Below, one piece after another: positions 13,948 to 21,971 of a stretch of DNA of 64,000 nucleotides. The notes under the pieces are model-generated. The model had not been told where the DNA came from. It ran no database searches and saw only the letters and a program-made list of their open reading frames with translations. The stretch comes from JBFHQE01 sp041592335 (GTDB taxonomy: Bacteria; Pseudomonadota; Gammaproteobacteria; Thiohalobacterales; Thiohalobacteraceae): positions 1 to 64,000 of the forward strand of contig JBFHQE010000011.1 of assembly GCA_041592335.1 (NCBI GenBank), given 5' to 3'. Both the position numbers and the translations under genes were made by a program. The stretch's first letter is position 1. Every line of letters starts with the position of its first letter.

Positions 13948-16410
13948 TCAGAACGGCATCCTGAGATTCACCGAGGCGGTCTGGTTGCTGAAGTCCTCGC
14001 GCACCTCCGCATCGTAGCGGGCGTTGACCTCCAGGCCGTCCTTCAGCTGGTAGACCACCCCGAGACCGCCGCGGCCCAGCCAGCGCTCAGGCTTAATGCC
14101 CTGGGTCACGAAAGCGGCGTTTGGTGCGCCGGCGAAGGCGGCGGTGATCGAGGCGCGCTCACCCACCGTGTCGTAGCCCACGCCCAGGTTCGCCGTCAGC
14201 GTGGCCCGATCATTCACGGCATGCGCCAGATTGCCGTCGAGGGCCAGGATCAGCTGCTCCGTGCTACGACTCGCCACACTGAGATTCAGCGCCCCGGCGC
14301 CGCTCTCGGTGTAATTCTCGTCCTCAATCCAAGTGTAGTCGGCGCGCAGCGAAGGGATGAAGCTAGTGCGCTCATTCCACTGCAGGGCCCGTGACACACC
14401 GATGCCGACGTGGGCGGTGGTGCTGTCGTAACTGGAGGTGGCCACGCTACTCATGAAAGCGATCTGGCGACGACCGCTGTTGCTGTTCTTGCCGATGCCC
14501 AGCTGGAAGTCGAGGTCGGTGTTCGCATCCAGGCTGTGGCTGCCGTAGGCGATGAGCTGGTAGACGTCGACTTCTGCACTCTGCGGTGCCACCGTGGAGT
14601 TGCCGTCGACATCGGCCTGGGCATAGGCGAATGCCGCGCCGAGGCGGGTGGCGGCCGAAAGGGTGCCGTCCACGCCCAGGGCCAGCCCCCAGGTGTCGGC
14701 ATCGAAACCGGATACGCCGCCCCGGTCGTCCTGGTCCGCCCAGGAGCCGAACGGCTTGAGCCAGACGTGCCGGTCACCGTAGAAACGGTCACCGGACGAT
14801 AGCCCCCGGTTGCCCTCAATGCGCGCCTGTACCACCCGGTTGATCCCCGACAGGGCGCTATCGGCCGCCTGGGCCGAGCCGCCGGTCAGCAGTGGCACGG
14901 TCTGGCTGGCGGCATCCGCCACCTGCTGGCTGGTGCCTAGGCTACCCAAGGCGCTCACCACCGCGTCCATGCCGCTGTCGCCGGTGGTGCCGTTGTTGGT
15001 AAACGCGGTCACCTGGCTTTGCAGCACGGTGGCGACGCCTCTGGCCCCGACGTTGCCGCTGTCGCTCACCGCGGTTTCGACGCTGATGCCATTGGAAGCC
15101 GCAGCGAGGGTGAGGTCCACGGTGTTGCCGTCCTTCACCGCGCTGAAGTCGAACAGCGCGGAGTTGTCGGTCACAGAGAAGGTGCCGTCCGAGGCCAGGG
15201 TTCCCGCACTGATGATGTCGGCCATGCTGGTGGCGGAAAAACTGAAATTGGTATCGGTAACGTTGACATCAACCTTGGCGTTGCTCGGCAGGGTGGCCGT
15301 GCCCGAGACTACTAGCTTGCCATAGGTGGTGTCGTCACCCACGCCGATGCGCAGGGTGCCGTTGGCGGTCTGGGTGTAGTCGCCGGTGACGTTGGCGGTG
15401 GTGCCGGCGGTGACAACATGGATACCGGCATTGCTGAAGCCGCCGCTGGTGGTCACCGCGTGACCCTGGGTGAACGCGCCGCTGCTATTGATGTTGAAGG
15501 TACCGCTGCTGAAGGTGTTGGCGGTGGTGAAACTGCCCACGACATTGACGGCGCCTGTGCCGGTCACCGCCCCGCTGATGCTACCGCTGGTGCCGGTCAG
15601 GTTCAGCGTACCCGCGTCCATGGCGACGGCGCTGGAAATGGTACCGCTGTTGTTCAGCGTGGTGACTATGCCGGCTTCTCTACCCATCATGGCATCCGCG
15701 GCAGCAATATCCAGCGTGGTGATGGTGCCGCTGTTATTCAGGGTGGTGATGGTGCCAGGGGTATCCCCCATCCAGGTATCCGCGCCGGATATGCTTATTT
15801 GGGAGATGCTGCCCGAATTGGTGAGCTCGGTTATCGTGGCATTGGCATCGACATTTATTTTGGAAATGCTGCCCGAATTGGTGAGCCCGGTTATCGTGCC
15901 ATTGCGATTGACATAAACCCCGCTTTCTCTGGAGGACGAATTCGTAGCCGTAATGGTTCCGCTGTTGTTCAGCGAAGCAATTGTCCCACCGCTGCCCACT
16001 CTTATGCTATACGCGAAAGCACTGGGATCGCCGGTATTGGTAACGTCAATTGTTCCGTTGTTGGTAATGGTAACGCCGGTCGAGGCTCCCGCATCGATGC
16101 CGTATATTCCGGCAGCAAATCCACCGAAGACCGTCACCGACAGGCTGACACCGCTGTCGATGGTGACGCTGTCGTTGTTGTTTAGGGTACATGTCGTGGT
16201 CACATTGCTACTGATCGTGGTGCTAGCGGTCGGGCAACTGCCAGTGCCCGCCAGTGCTGGTGTAGCCACCAGCGGGCTCAGTGCCAGCCAAACCACCGTG
16301 GCGACGGACTTGCGGGTGAAAGCGGGTTTGGTCGTGCCCCCTACTCTTTCGCGTGAGACGATACAGGCGTTGCGGAAGTCGCTCCAGAGGATAAAGTGTG
16401 TACAGTTCAT
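13948..16410 (-). CDS. type Va autotransporter with extended signal peptide
   Basis: An 820-residue protein that should be exported through its own outer-membrane barrel. Residues 1-54 form an extended signal peptide: an ESPR-like FILWSDFRNACIVSRERV, then a Lys/Arg region and hydrophobic core ending ATPALA. The passenger (about 55-530) is Gly/Ser/Thr/Asn-rich with repeated 'ITxLNNSGTI' units, typical of a right-handed beta-helix. Residues about 545-820 are the beta-barrel domain: it opens near RFYGDRHVWLKPFGSWADQDD and ends VNLRMPF with the terminal Phe recognised by the Bam complex. There is no catalytic motif in the passenger, so adhesin-like is the best guess. GC content is high, and strand-biased repeats make long spurious frames on the other strand. 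It has its own terminator, and guaA starts 42 bases upstream in the same direction. Confidence 0.92.
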   Translation of the reverse strand: MNCTHFILWSDFRNACIVSRERVGGTTKPAFTRKSVATVVWLALSPLVATPALAGTGSCPTASTTISSNVTTTCTLNNNDSVTIDSGVSLSVTVFGGFAAGIYGIDAGASTGVTITNNGTIDVTNTGDPSAFAYSIRVGSGGTIASLNNSGTITATNSSSRESGVYVNRNGTITGLTNSGSISKINVDANATITELTNSGSISQISISGADTWMGDTPGTITTLNNSGTITTLDIAAADAMMGREAGIVTTLNNSGTISSAVAMDAGTLNLTGTSGSISGAVTGTGAVNVVGSFTTANTFSSGTFNINSSGAFTQGHAVTTSGGFSNAGIHVVTAGTTANVTGDYTQTANGTLRIGVGDDTTYGKLVVSGTATLPSNAKVDVNVTDTNFSFSATSMADIISAGTLASDGTFSVTDNSALFDFSAVKDGNTVDLTLAAASNGISVETAVSDSGNVGARGVATVLQSQVTAFTNNGTTGDSGMDAVVSALGSLGTSQQVADAASQTVPLLTGGSAQAADSALSGINRVVQARIEGNRGLSSGDRFYGDRHVWLKPFGSWADQDDRGGVSGFDADTWGLALGVDGTLSAATRLGAAFAYAQADVDGNSTVAPQSAEVDVYQLIAYGSHSLDANTDLDFQLGIGKNSNSGRRQIAFMSSVATSSYDSTTAHVGIGVSRALQWNERTSFIPSLRADYTWIEDENYTESGAGALNLSVASRSTEQLILALDGNLAHAVNDRATLTANLGVGYDTVGERASITAAFAGAPNAAFVTQGIKPERWLGRGGLGVVYQLKDGLEVNARYDAEVREDFSNQTASVNLRMPF

Positions 16411-16452
16411 AGCTTTTCCTTACCAATATACGTGATAAATGGTCGAACGGGC

Positions 16453-18036
16453 CTACTCCCACTCAATCGTGCCCGGCGGCTTGCCTGTGATGTCGTAGAC
16501 CACGCGCGAGATGCCATTCACTTCATTGACGATGCGGCGGCAGACGTTGTCGAGAAAATCGTAGGGAAGGTGCGCCCAGCGCGCGGTCATAAAGTCGATA
16601 GTTTCAACGGCACGCAGCGCGACGACATATTGATAGCGACGACCATCACCAGTGACACCGACCGACTTGACCGGCAGGAACACACTGAATGCCTGCGACA
16701 CGCCGTGATAAAGATCGTGTTTTAGCAGTTCCTGGATAAAGATATGATCGGCCAGCCGCAGTATGTCGGCATATTCTTTCTTCACTTCACCCAGAATGCG
16801 CACACCCAGACCCGGCCCCGGGAAAGGATGACGGTACACCATGTCATATGGCAACCCGAGTTCGACACCCAGCTTGCGCACTTCATCCTTGAACAACTCG
16901 CGCAAGGGCTCGCAGAGTTTCAATTTCATGTAATCCGGCAGACCACCGACATTGTGGTGCGACTTGATCAGATGCGCCTTGCCGGTCTTGGCACCGGCGG
17001 ACTCAATCACGTCGGGATAGATCGTCCCCTGCGCAAGCCACTTGGCATTACTGAGCTTGTTGGATTCTTCCTCGAAAATATCGACGAACAGGTTGCCGAT
17101 AATCTTCCGCTTGTCTTCCGGGTCGTTCTTGCCTGCCAGCGCTTTCAGGAAACGCGCCTCCGCATCAACCCGAATCACCTTCACACCCATATGTTCGGCA
17201 AAGGTCGACATGACCTGATCGCCTTCCTGGTAGCGCAACAGCCCGTTATCGACAAACACGCAAGTCAGCTTGTCGCCAATCGCCTTATGCAACAACGCCG
17301 CCACCACGGAGGAATCCACGCCACCCGACAGACCCAGCACAACTTCTTCATCGCCAATCTGCTCGCGTAGCGACTGCACCAGGTCATCGATAATGTTGCC
17401 CGGCGTCCAGAGATTGCCGCAGCCGCAGATGGTATGAACAAAACGCTCGATGATGCGCTGACCCTGGTTGGTGTGGGTCACTTCCGGATGGAACTGCACG
17501 CCGTAAAAATGCTTCTCTTCATTCGCCATGCCGGCAATCGGCGCGGAATCGGTTGAAGCCATCAGGATAAAACCGTCAGGCATCTGCATGACGCGGTCGC
17601 CGTGCGACATCCACACATCCAGCAGACCATAACCCTCTTCGCTGGTGTGGTCCTCGATGTCCTTTAACAACTGGGTATGGCCACGCGCACGCACCTGCGC
17701 ATAACCGTATTCATGATGATCGGCGTTCTCGACCTTGCCACCCAGCTGCTGAGCCATGGTCTGCATGCCGTAACAGATACCCAGCACCGGCACACCGGCT
17801 TCAAATACATACTGCGGCGCAATCGGCGCTGCTTCCGCCGTGACCGTCTCGGGCCCACCGGACAAAATGATACCGCTGGGGTTGAATGCCCGGATATCTG
17901 CTTCACTGACATCCCAGGCCCACAGCTCGCAGTACACCCCGGCCTCGCGAATACGGCGGGCAATCAGTTGCGTGTATTGAGAACCGAAATCGAGAATCAG
18001 AATTCGGTCGGCATGAATGTCGGTGTTGGTGGTCAA
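16453..18036 (-). CDS. guaA: GMP synthase (glutamine-hydrolysing)
   Basis: Last step of GMP synthesis: XMP + Gln + ATP to GMP. 527 residues. The class I glutamine amidotransferase domain (about 10-205) has the nucleophile Cys88 in LGICYGMQ and the FHPEVTHT His-Glu pair. The ATP pyrophosphatase domain follows with P-loop LGLSGGVDSS (near 237-246). The C-terminal dimerisation domain ends with the invariant PPGTIEWE. It lies downstream of guaB in the usual guaBA order, with a 100-base gap that contains a REPIN. Confidence 0.98.
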   Translation of the reverse strand: MTTNTDIHADRILILDFGSQYTQLIARRIREAGVYCELWAWDVSEADIRAFNPSGIILSGGPETVTAEAAPIAPQYVFEAGVPVLGICYGMQTMAQQLGGKVENADHHEYGYAQVRARGHTQLLKDIEDHTSEEGYGLLDVWMSHGDRVMQMPDGFILMASTDSAPIAGMANEEKHFYGVQFHPEVTHTNQGQRIIERFVHTICGCGNLWTPGNIIDDLVQSLREQIGDEEVVLGLSGGVDSSVVAALLHKAIGDKLTCVFVDNGLLRYQEGDQVMSTFAEHMGVKVIRVDAEARFLKALAGKNDPEDKRKIIGNLFVDIFEEESNKLSNAKWLAQGTIYPDVIESAGAKTGKAHLIKSHHNVGGLPDYMKLKLCEPLRELFKDEVRKLGVELGLPYDMVYRHPFPGPGLGVRILGEVKKEYADILRLADHIFIQELLKHDLYHGVSQAFSVFLPVKSVGVTGDGRRYQYVVALRAVETIDFMTARWAHLPYDFLDNVCRRIVNEVNGISRVVYDITGKPPGTIEWE

Positions 18037-18055
18037 GTTGGTGTCCTGAAGGCGA

Positions 18056-18116
18056 TTGTAGGAGCGGCCTTGGCCGCGAACATTTCAGCCATTCGCGGGC
18101 AAGCCCGCTCCTACAA
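18056..18116. repeat. REPIN (two inverted REP elements)
   Basis: Two REP units head to head: TTGTAGGAGCGGCCTTGGCC then GCGAA, a 12-base spacer, and TTCGCGGGCAAGCCCGCTCC then TACAA. Each forms its own hairpin and the pair forms a larger one. The GTAGGAGCGG...CCGCGAA sequence is the well-known REP type of pseudomonads and other gammaproteobacteria, mobilised by a RAYT transposase. It sits between guaB and guaA on their shared strand. Confidence 0.9.
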
Positions 18117-18136
18117 AGAAATAAATGACAGTAGAT

Positions 18137-19600
18137 CTAAACTCTATAGTTCGGCGCTTCCTTCGTGATCTGCACGTCATGCACATGCGACTCCGCCATA
18201 CCGGCATTGGTCACGCGTACAAACTTCGGCTTGCTGCGCATTTCTTCAACCGTCTTGCAGCCGGTATAACCCATGCTGGAACGCAGACCACCGAGCAGCT
18301 GATGAATCACTGGCTGCAACGGTCCCTTGAACGGCACGCGGCCTTCAATGCCTTCCGGCACCAGTTTTTCGGCCTCGTTACCTTCCTGGAAGTAACGGTC
18401 GCTGGAACCTTGCTGACCGGCCATGGCGCCCAGCGAGCCCATGCCGCGATAGGACTTGTACGAACGACCCTGGAAGAGTTCGACTTCACCAGGTGCTTCC
18501 TCGGTGCCAGCAAACATACTGCCGACCATGATGGAATAGGCACCGGCCACAATCGCCTTGGACATATCGCCGGAGTAACGGATACCGCCATCCGCAATCA
18601 GCGGCACACCGCTTTCTTTCAGCGCCGCAGCGACATTGGATACCGCGGAGATCTGCGGTACACCCACGCCCGCCACGATACGGGTGGTACAGATGGAACC
18701 CGGACCGATCCCGACCTTGACCGCATCCGCACCGGCTTTCACCAGCGCCAGCGCCGCTTCCGCGGTGGCGATGTTACCGCCGATCACCTGCAGATCAGGA
18801 TAAGTCTTCTTCGCCCAGGCAACGCGGTCCAGCACGCCCTGCGAATGACCGTGCGCGGTATCTACCACGATCACATCGACACCGGCTTTCACCAACGCAT
18901 CGATACGCTCATCGGTACCGGCACCGACGCCGACTGCCGCGCCGCAACGTAAGCGGCCATGCGAATCCTTGCAGGCATTGGGCTTGTCTTCGGCCTTCTG
19001 GATGTCCTTGACTGTCACCAGACCACGCAGTTTGAAGTTATCGTCGACGACCAGAACCTTCTCGATGCGGTACTGGTGCATCAGACCCAGAATTTCTTTC
19101 GAGCTCGCGCCCTCTTTCACCGTGATCAGCTTGTCTTTCGGCGTCATGACGGTGGAGACCGGGTTATCGAGATTGGTTTCGAAGCGCACGTCGCGATTGG
19201 TGACGATACCCACCAGGTCATCACCGTCGACGACCGGGAGGCCAGAGATATTGTTGGCACGGGTCACCGCCAGCACTTCGCGAATGGTCTGGGTTGGATT
19301 CACCGTCAAAGGGTCGGTGATCATGCCGCTTTCGTATTTTTTGACCTTGACCACTTCAGCTGCCTGCTGGGCAATGGTCATGTTCTTGTGGATGATGCCG
19401 ATGCCGCCTTCCTGCGCCAGTGCAATCGCCAACCGCCCCTCGGTGACCGTGTCCATCGCCGCCGACAGCAGCGGGATGTTGAGGGTAATACTGCGGGTGA
19501 GCTGGGTTCTGAGATCGACGTCGCGCGGCAGGATGTTGGAGTAATCGGGCAGCAGCAGTACGTCGTCAAAGGTCAGGGCATCTTCTTGAATTCTTAGCAT
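18137..19600 (-). CDS. guaB: inosine-5'-monophosphate dehydrogenase
   Basis: Oxidises IMP to XMP with NAD+, the rate-limiting step to GMP. 487 residues. N-terminal barrel opens with ALTFDDVLLLPDYSNILP; a CBS-domain pair is inserted at about 95-205 (MITDPLTVNPTQTIREVL and VMTPKDKLITVKEGASS). The catalytic loop GIGPGSICTTRIVAG carries the nucleophilic Cys, with the mobile flap MGSLGAM and the RYF segment after it. Complete and typical. A strong promoter lies 37 bases upstream, divergent from xseA. Confidence 0.98.
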   Translation of the reverse strand: MLRIQEDALTFDDVLLLPDYSNILPRDVDLRTQLTRSITLNIPLLSAAMDTVTEGRLAIALAQEGGIGIIHKNMTIAQQAAEVVKVKKYESGMITDPLTVNPTQTIREVLAVTRANNISGLPVVDGDDLVGIVTNRDVRFETNLDNPVSTVMTPKDKLITVKEGASSKEILGLMHQYRIEKVLVVDDNFKLRGLVTVKDIQKAEDKPNACKDSHGRLRCGAAVGVGAGTDERIDALVKAGVDVIVVDTAHGHSQGVLDRVAWAKKTYPDLQVIGGNIATAEAALALVKAGADAVKVGIGPGSICTTRIVAGVGVPQISAVSNVAAALKESGVPLIADGGIRYSGDMSKAIVAGAYSIMVGSMFAGTEEAPGEVELFQGRSYKSYRGMGSLGAMAGQQGSSDRYFQEGNEAEKLVPEGIEGRVPFKGPLQPVIHQLLGGLRSSMGYTGCKTVEEMRSKPKFVRVTNAGMAESHVHDVQITKEAPNYRV

Positions 19601-19636
19601 GGGGCGGGTCCGATCGGCTATGCAATTAAGCGCGCA

Positions 19637-19665
19637 ATTATAGGTTTTGCCGGGCGCCGGGTAAA
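19637..19665 (-). promoter_or_regulatory. sigma-70 promoter of guaBA
   Basis: Minus strand TTTACC (-35, 19660-19665), 17-base spacer, consensus TATAAT (-10, 19637-19642), then a GC-rich discriminator TGCGCGC. The GC discriminator is the feature associated with growth-rate and stringent control of guaBA in E. coli; carrying this over is inference. Confidence 0.82.
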
Positions 19666-19730
19666 CCGCCAGCTGAGGGTTTGAGGCGCTGTTTTCAGCT
19701 CACAAGCCGAGTATGCGATACTTGCAGGCC

Positions 19731-21098
19731 ATGGATAGCCCCAATCCCTCCGACAATACGCGGGACATCTACAGCGTCAGCCGCCTCAACATGGAAGCGC
19801 GCGACCTGCTCGCCGCCCATTTTCCGCTGATCTGGCTGGAGGGCGAGATATCGAACCTGGCCCGCCCGGCCTCGGGCCACCTCTATTTCAGCCTCAAGGA
19901 TGCCCGCGCCCAGGTGCGTTGCGCCATGTTCAAGGGCCGTAACCGGGGGCTTCTGGTCAAACCGGAAAATGGCATGCAGGTGCTGGTGCGAGCCACTGTC
20001 TCCCTGTACGAACCGCGCGGCGACTACCAGCTGATCGTGGAGCACATGGAGGCCGCAGGCGAAGGGGCGCTGCGGGCACAGTTCGAGGCCCTGAAGAATA
20101 AGCTCGCCGCCGAGGGGCTGTTTGACGATGCCCGCAAGATAGCCCTCCCCGGCCTGCCAAAACGGATTGGGGTCATCACCTCGCCAAGCGGCGCCGCGAT
20201 CCGCGATATCCTGAGCGTACTCAAGCGCCGCTTCCCGGCCATTCCGGTGCTGATCTATCCGGTGCCGGTACAGGGCGAAGGCGCCGCGGAACAGATTGCC
20301 GCGGCCATCGCGCTGGCCGATACGCGCAAGGACTGCGACGTGCTGATCCTGGCGCGGGGCGGTGGCTCGCTGGAAGATCTCTGGTCATTCAACGAGGAAG
20401 TCGTGGCCCGCGCCGTGGCCGCCTGTGAATTGCCCATCGTGGCCGGCGTCGGTCACGAAATCGATTTCAGTATCGCGGATTTCGTCGCCGATCAACGCGC
20501 CCCCACGCCGTCGGTGGCGGCCGAAATGGTGTCGCCGAACCAGCTCGACATGCTGAACCAGTTCCGCGCGCATGAACAACGCCTGCGCTTTCTGCTAACC
20601 CGGCAACAGCAGCAACTGGCACAGCGCCTCGACTGGCTGTACCGGCGACTGCAGCAACGACACCCCGGCCAGCAGTTGAAACTGAAGCACCAGCGTCAGC
20701 TGGAACTGCAACAACGCCTGCAACGCGCCATTCTCGGCAGAATACGGCAGGGCATGGCCCGGAGCGAAACCCTGACCGCCCAGCTGTACCGGCATCATCC
20801 GGGACAGCAGTTGGCGCGTATAGCGTCGCGTCATGACAACCTGCGCCAGCGTTTACGCACGGCGTTCAGGATGAAACTCAAAACCGCGCAGCAACAACTG
20901 TCCGCGCTGGCACGCACGCTTGACACCGTGAGCCCGCTTGCAACGCTGGATCGCGGTTATGCCATTGTCAGCGATGCGCAAAACGGACAGATTGTGCGCC
21001 AAGTACAGGATACGGCCATTGGCCAACAGTTACGCACACGGCTTAGTAATGGCGAATTGCTGTGCCGCGTGGATGACATTATCGAGGAGAAGAAATGA
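19731..21098 (+). CDS. xseA: exodeoxyribonuclease VII large subunit
   Basis: Large subunit of the ATP-independent single-strand DNA exonuclease. The start at 19731 (MDSPNPSDNTRDIYSVSRLN, 455 residues) matches the family better than an ATG six codons earlier. An N-terminal OB fold (VWLEGEISNLARPASGHLYF-like block and AQVRCAMFKGRN) is followed by the catalytic core with KRIGVITSPSGAAIRD, ILARGGGSLEDLW and VAGVGHEIDFSIADF. The C-terminal half is a long Gln/Arg-rich coiled coil that binds XseB. The gene is divergent from guaB and overlaps the next gene by four bases (ATGA). Confidence 0.96.
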   Translation: MDSPNPSDNTRDIYSVSRLNMEARDLLAAHFPLIWLEGEISNLARPASGHLYFSLKDARAQVRCAMFKGRNRGLLVKPENGMQVLVRATVSLYEPRGDYQLIVEHMEAAGEGALRAQFEALKNKLAAEGLFDDARKIALPGLPKRIGVITSPSGAAIRDILSVLKRRFPAIPVLIYPVPVQGEGAAEQIAAAIALADTRKDCDVLILARGGGSLEDLWSFNEEVVARAVAACELPIVAGVGHEIDFSIADFVADQRAPTPSVAAEMVSPNQLDMLNQFRAHEQRLRFLLTRQQQQLAQRLDWLYRRLQQRHPGQQLKLKHQRQLELQQRLQRAILGRIRQGMARSETLTAQLYRHHPGQQLARIASRHDNLRQRLRTAFRMKLKTAQQQLSALARTLDTVSPLATLDRGYAIVSDAQNGQIVRQVQDTAIGQQLRTRLSNGELLCRVDDIIEEKK

Positions 21099-21925
21099 AA
21101 GCATTAACCGTCATGGTGTTAACACTGGCGGCCAGCCTGTTTTCCATCAGCACCGTTGCCGACACATTGCCCCGGGAAGCGCGTGTACCCGGCGGTCTGG
21201 CAATCGTGCCGCTGGGTGAATACGCCACTCGCCCCGAGGTGCACTACAACGGTAAACCGGTGCTGACTATCCAGCAGGACGCACAGTGGATTGCACTGGT
21301 TGGCATTCCGCTTGGCGTAACAGCCGGTACGCAATCGCTCGACATCAAACCCGGCAACGCGAACAAGCAGCAAATCAGCTTCGACATAACCAGCAAGGAA
21401 TACGAATCCCAGTACATCACCATCAAGGATGACCGCAAGGTGAATCCTTATGCGCAGGATCTGGAGCGCATTCAGAAAGAATCCACGGAAATTGCACTGG
21501 CATTGCGCACATTCAGTAGCGAGCGCGAAGTACCGCTGGTGTTCCGATATCCCGTCGAGGGTCCGACCAGCAGCCCCTTCGGCCTGCGCCGTTTTTTCAA
21601 TCAACTGCCGCGTAAACCGCATAGCGGCCTGGATATTGCCGCGCCCACCGGCACGCCCATCGTCGCGCCTGCCGCGGGCACCATCATCGAAACCGGCGAT
21701 TATTTCTTCAATGGCAATACCGTGTTCATCGATCACGGCCAGGGACTGGTGACCATGTACTGCCACATGAACAGCATTGATGTGAAACCCGGAGACAGAG
21801 TGGATTCGGGAACGCCAATTGGCACTGTCGGGATGACGGGTCGCGTGACGGGTCCGCATCTGCACTGGGGCGTCAGCTTGAACGATGCACGGATTGATCC
21901 GAGCTTGTTTCTTTCAAAGCCTTAA
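21095..21925 (+). CDS. exported M23-family metallopeptidase
   Basis: A 276-residue protein with a signal peptide (cleavage after about VADT). An N-terminal beta-rich domain (about 25-145) precedes an M23/LytM peptidase domain (about 155-270). Zinc ligands are all visible: His and Asp in HSGLDIAAPTG and the C-terminal HLHWG, with the GNTVFIDHGQGL strand between. It is therefore likely an active periplasmic peptidoglycan endopeptidase rather than a degenerate EnvC/NlpD-type activator. Translation is probably coupled to xseA through the ATGA overlap. Confidence 0.92.
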   Translation: MKALTVMVLTLAASLFSISTVADTLPREARVPGGLAIVPLGEYATRPEVHYNGKPVLTIQQDAQWIALVGIPLGVTAGTQSLDIKPGNANKQQISFDITSKEYESQYITIKDDRKVNPYAQDLERIQKESTEIALALRTFSSEREVPLVFRYPVEGPTSSPFGLRRFFNQLPRKPHSGLDIAAPTGTPIVAPAAGTIIETGDYFFNGNTVFIDHGQGLVTMYCHMNSIDVKPGDRVDSGTPIGTVGMTGRVTGPHLHWGVSLNDARIDPSLFLSKP

Positions 21926-21971
21926 CAATTTCTCTACCATACGCACCCTCCGAAAAAGGTAAGAGAACTCC

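Noticed and set aside
15418..16435. Long plus-strand frames opposite the autotransporter passenger
   Set aside because: The repetitive Gly/Thr/Asn codons of the passenger avoid stops on the other strand; the products are low-complexity and have no ribosome site.
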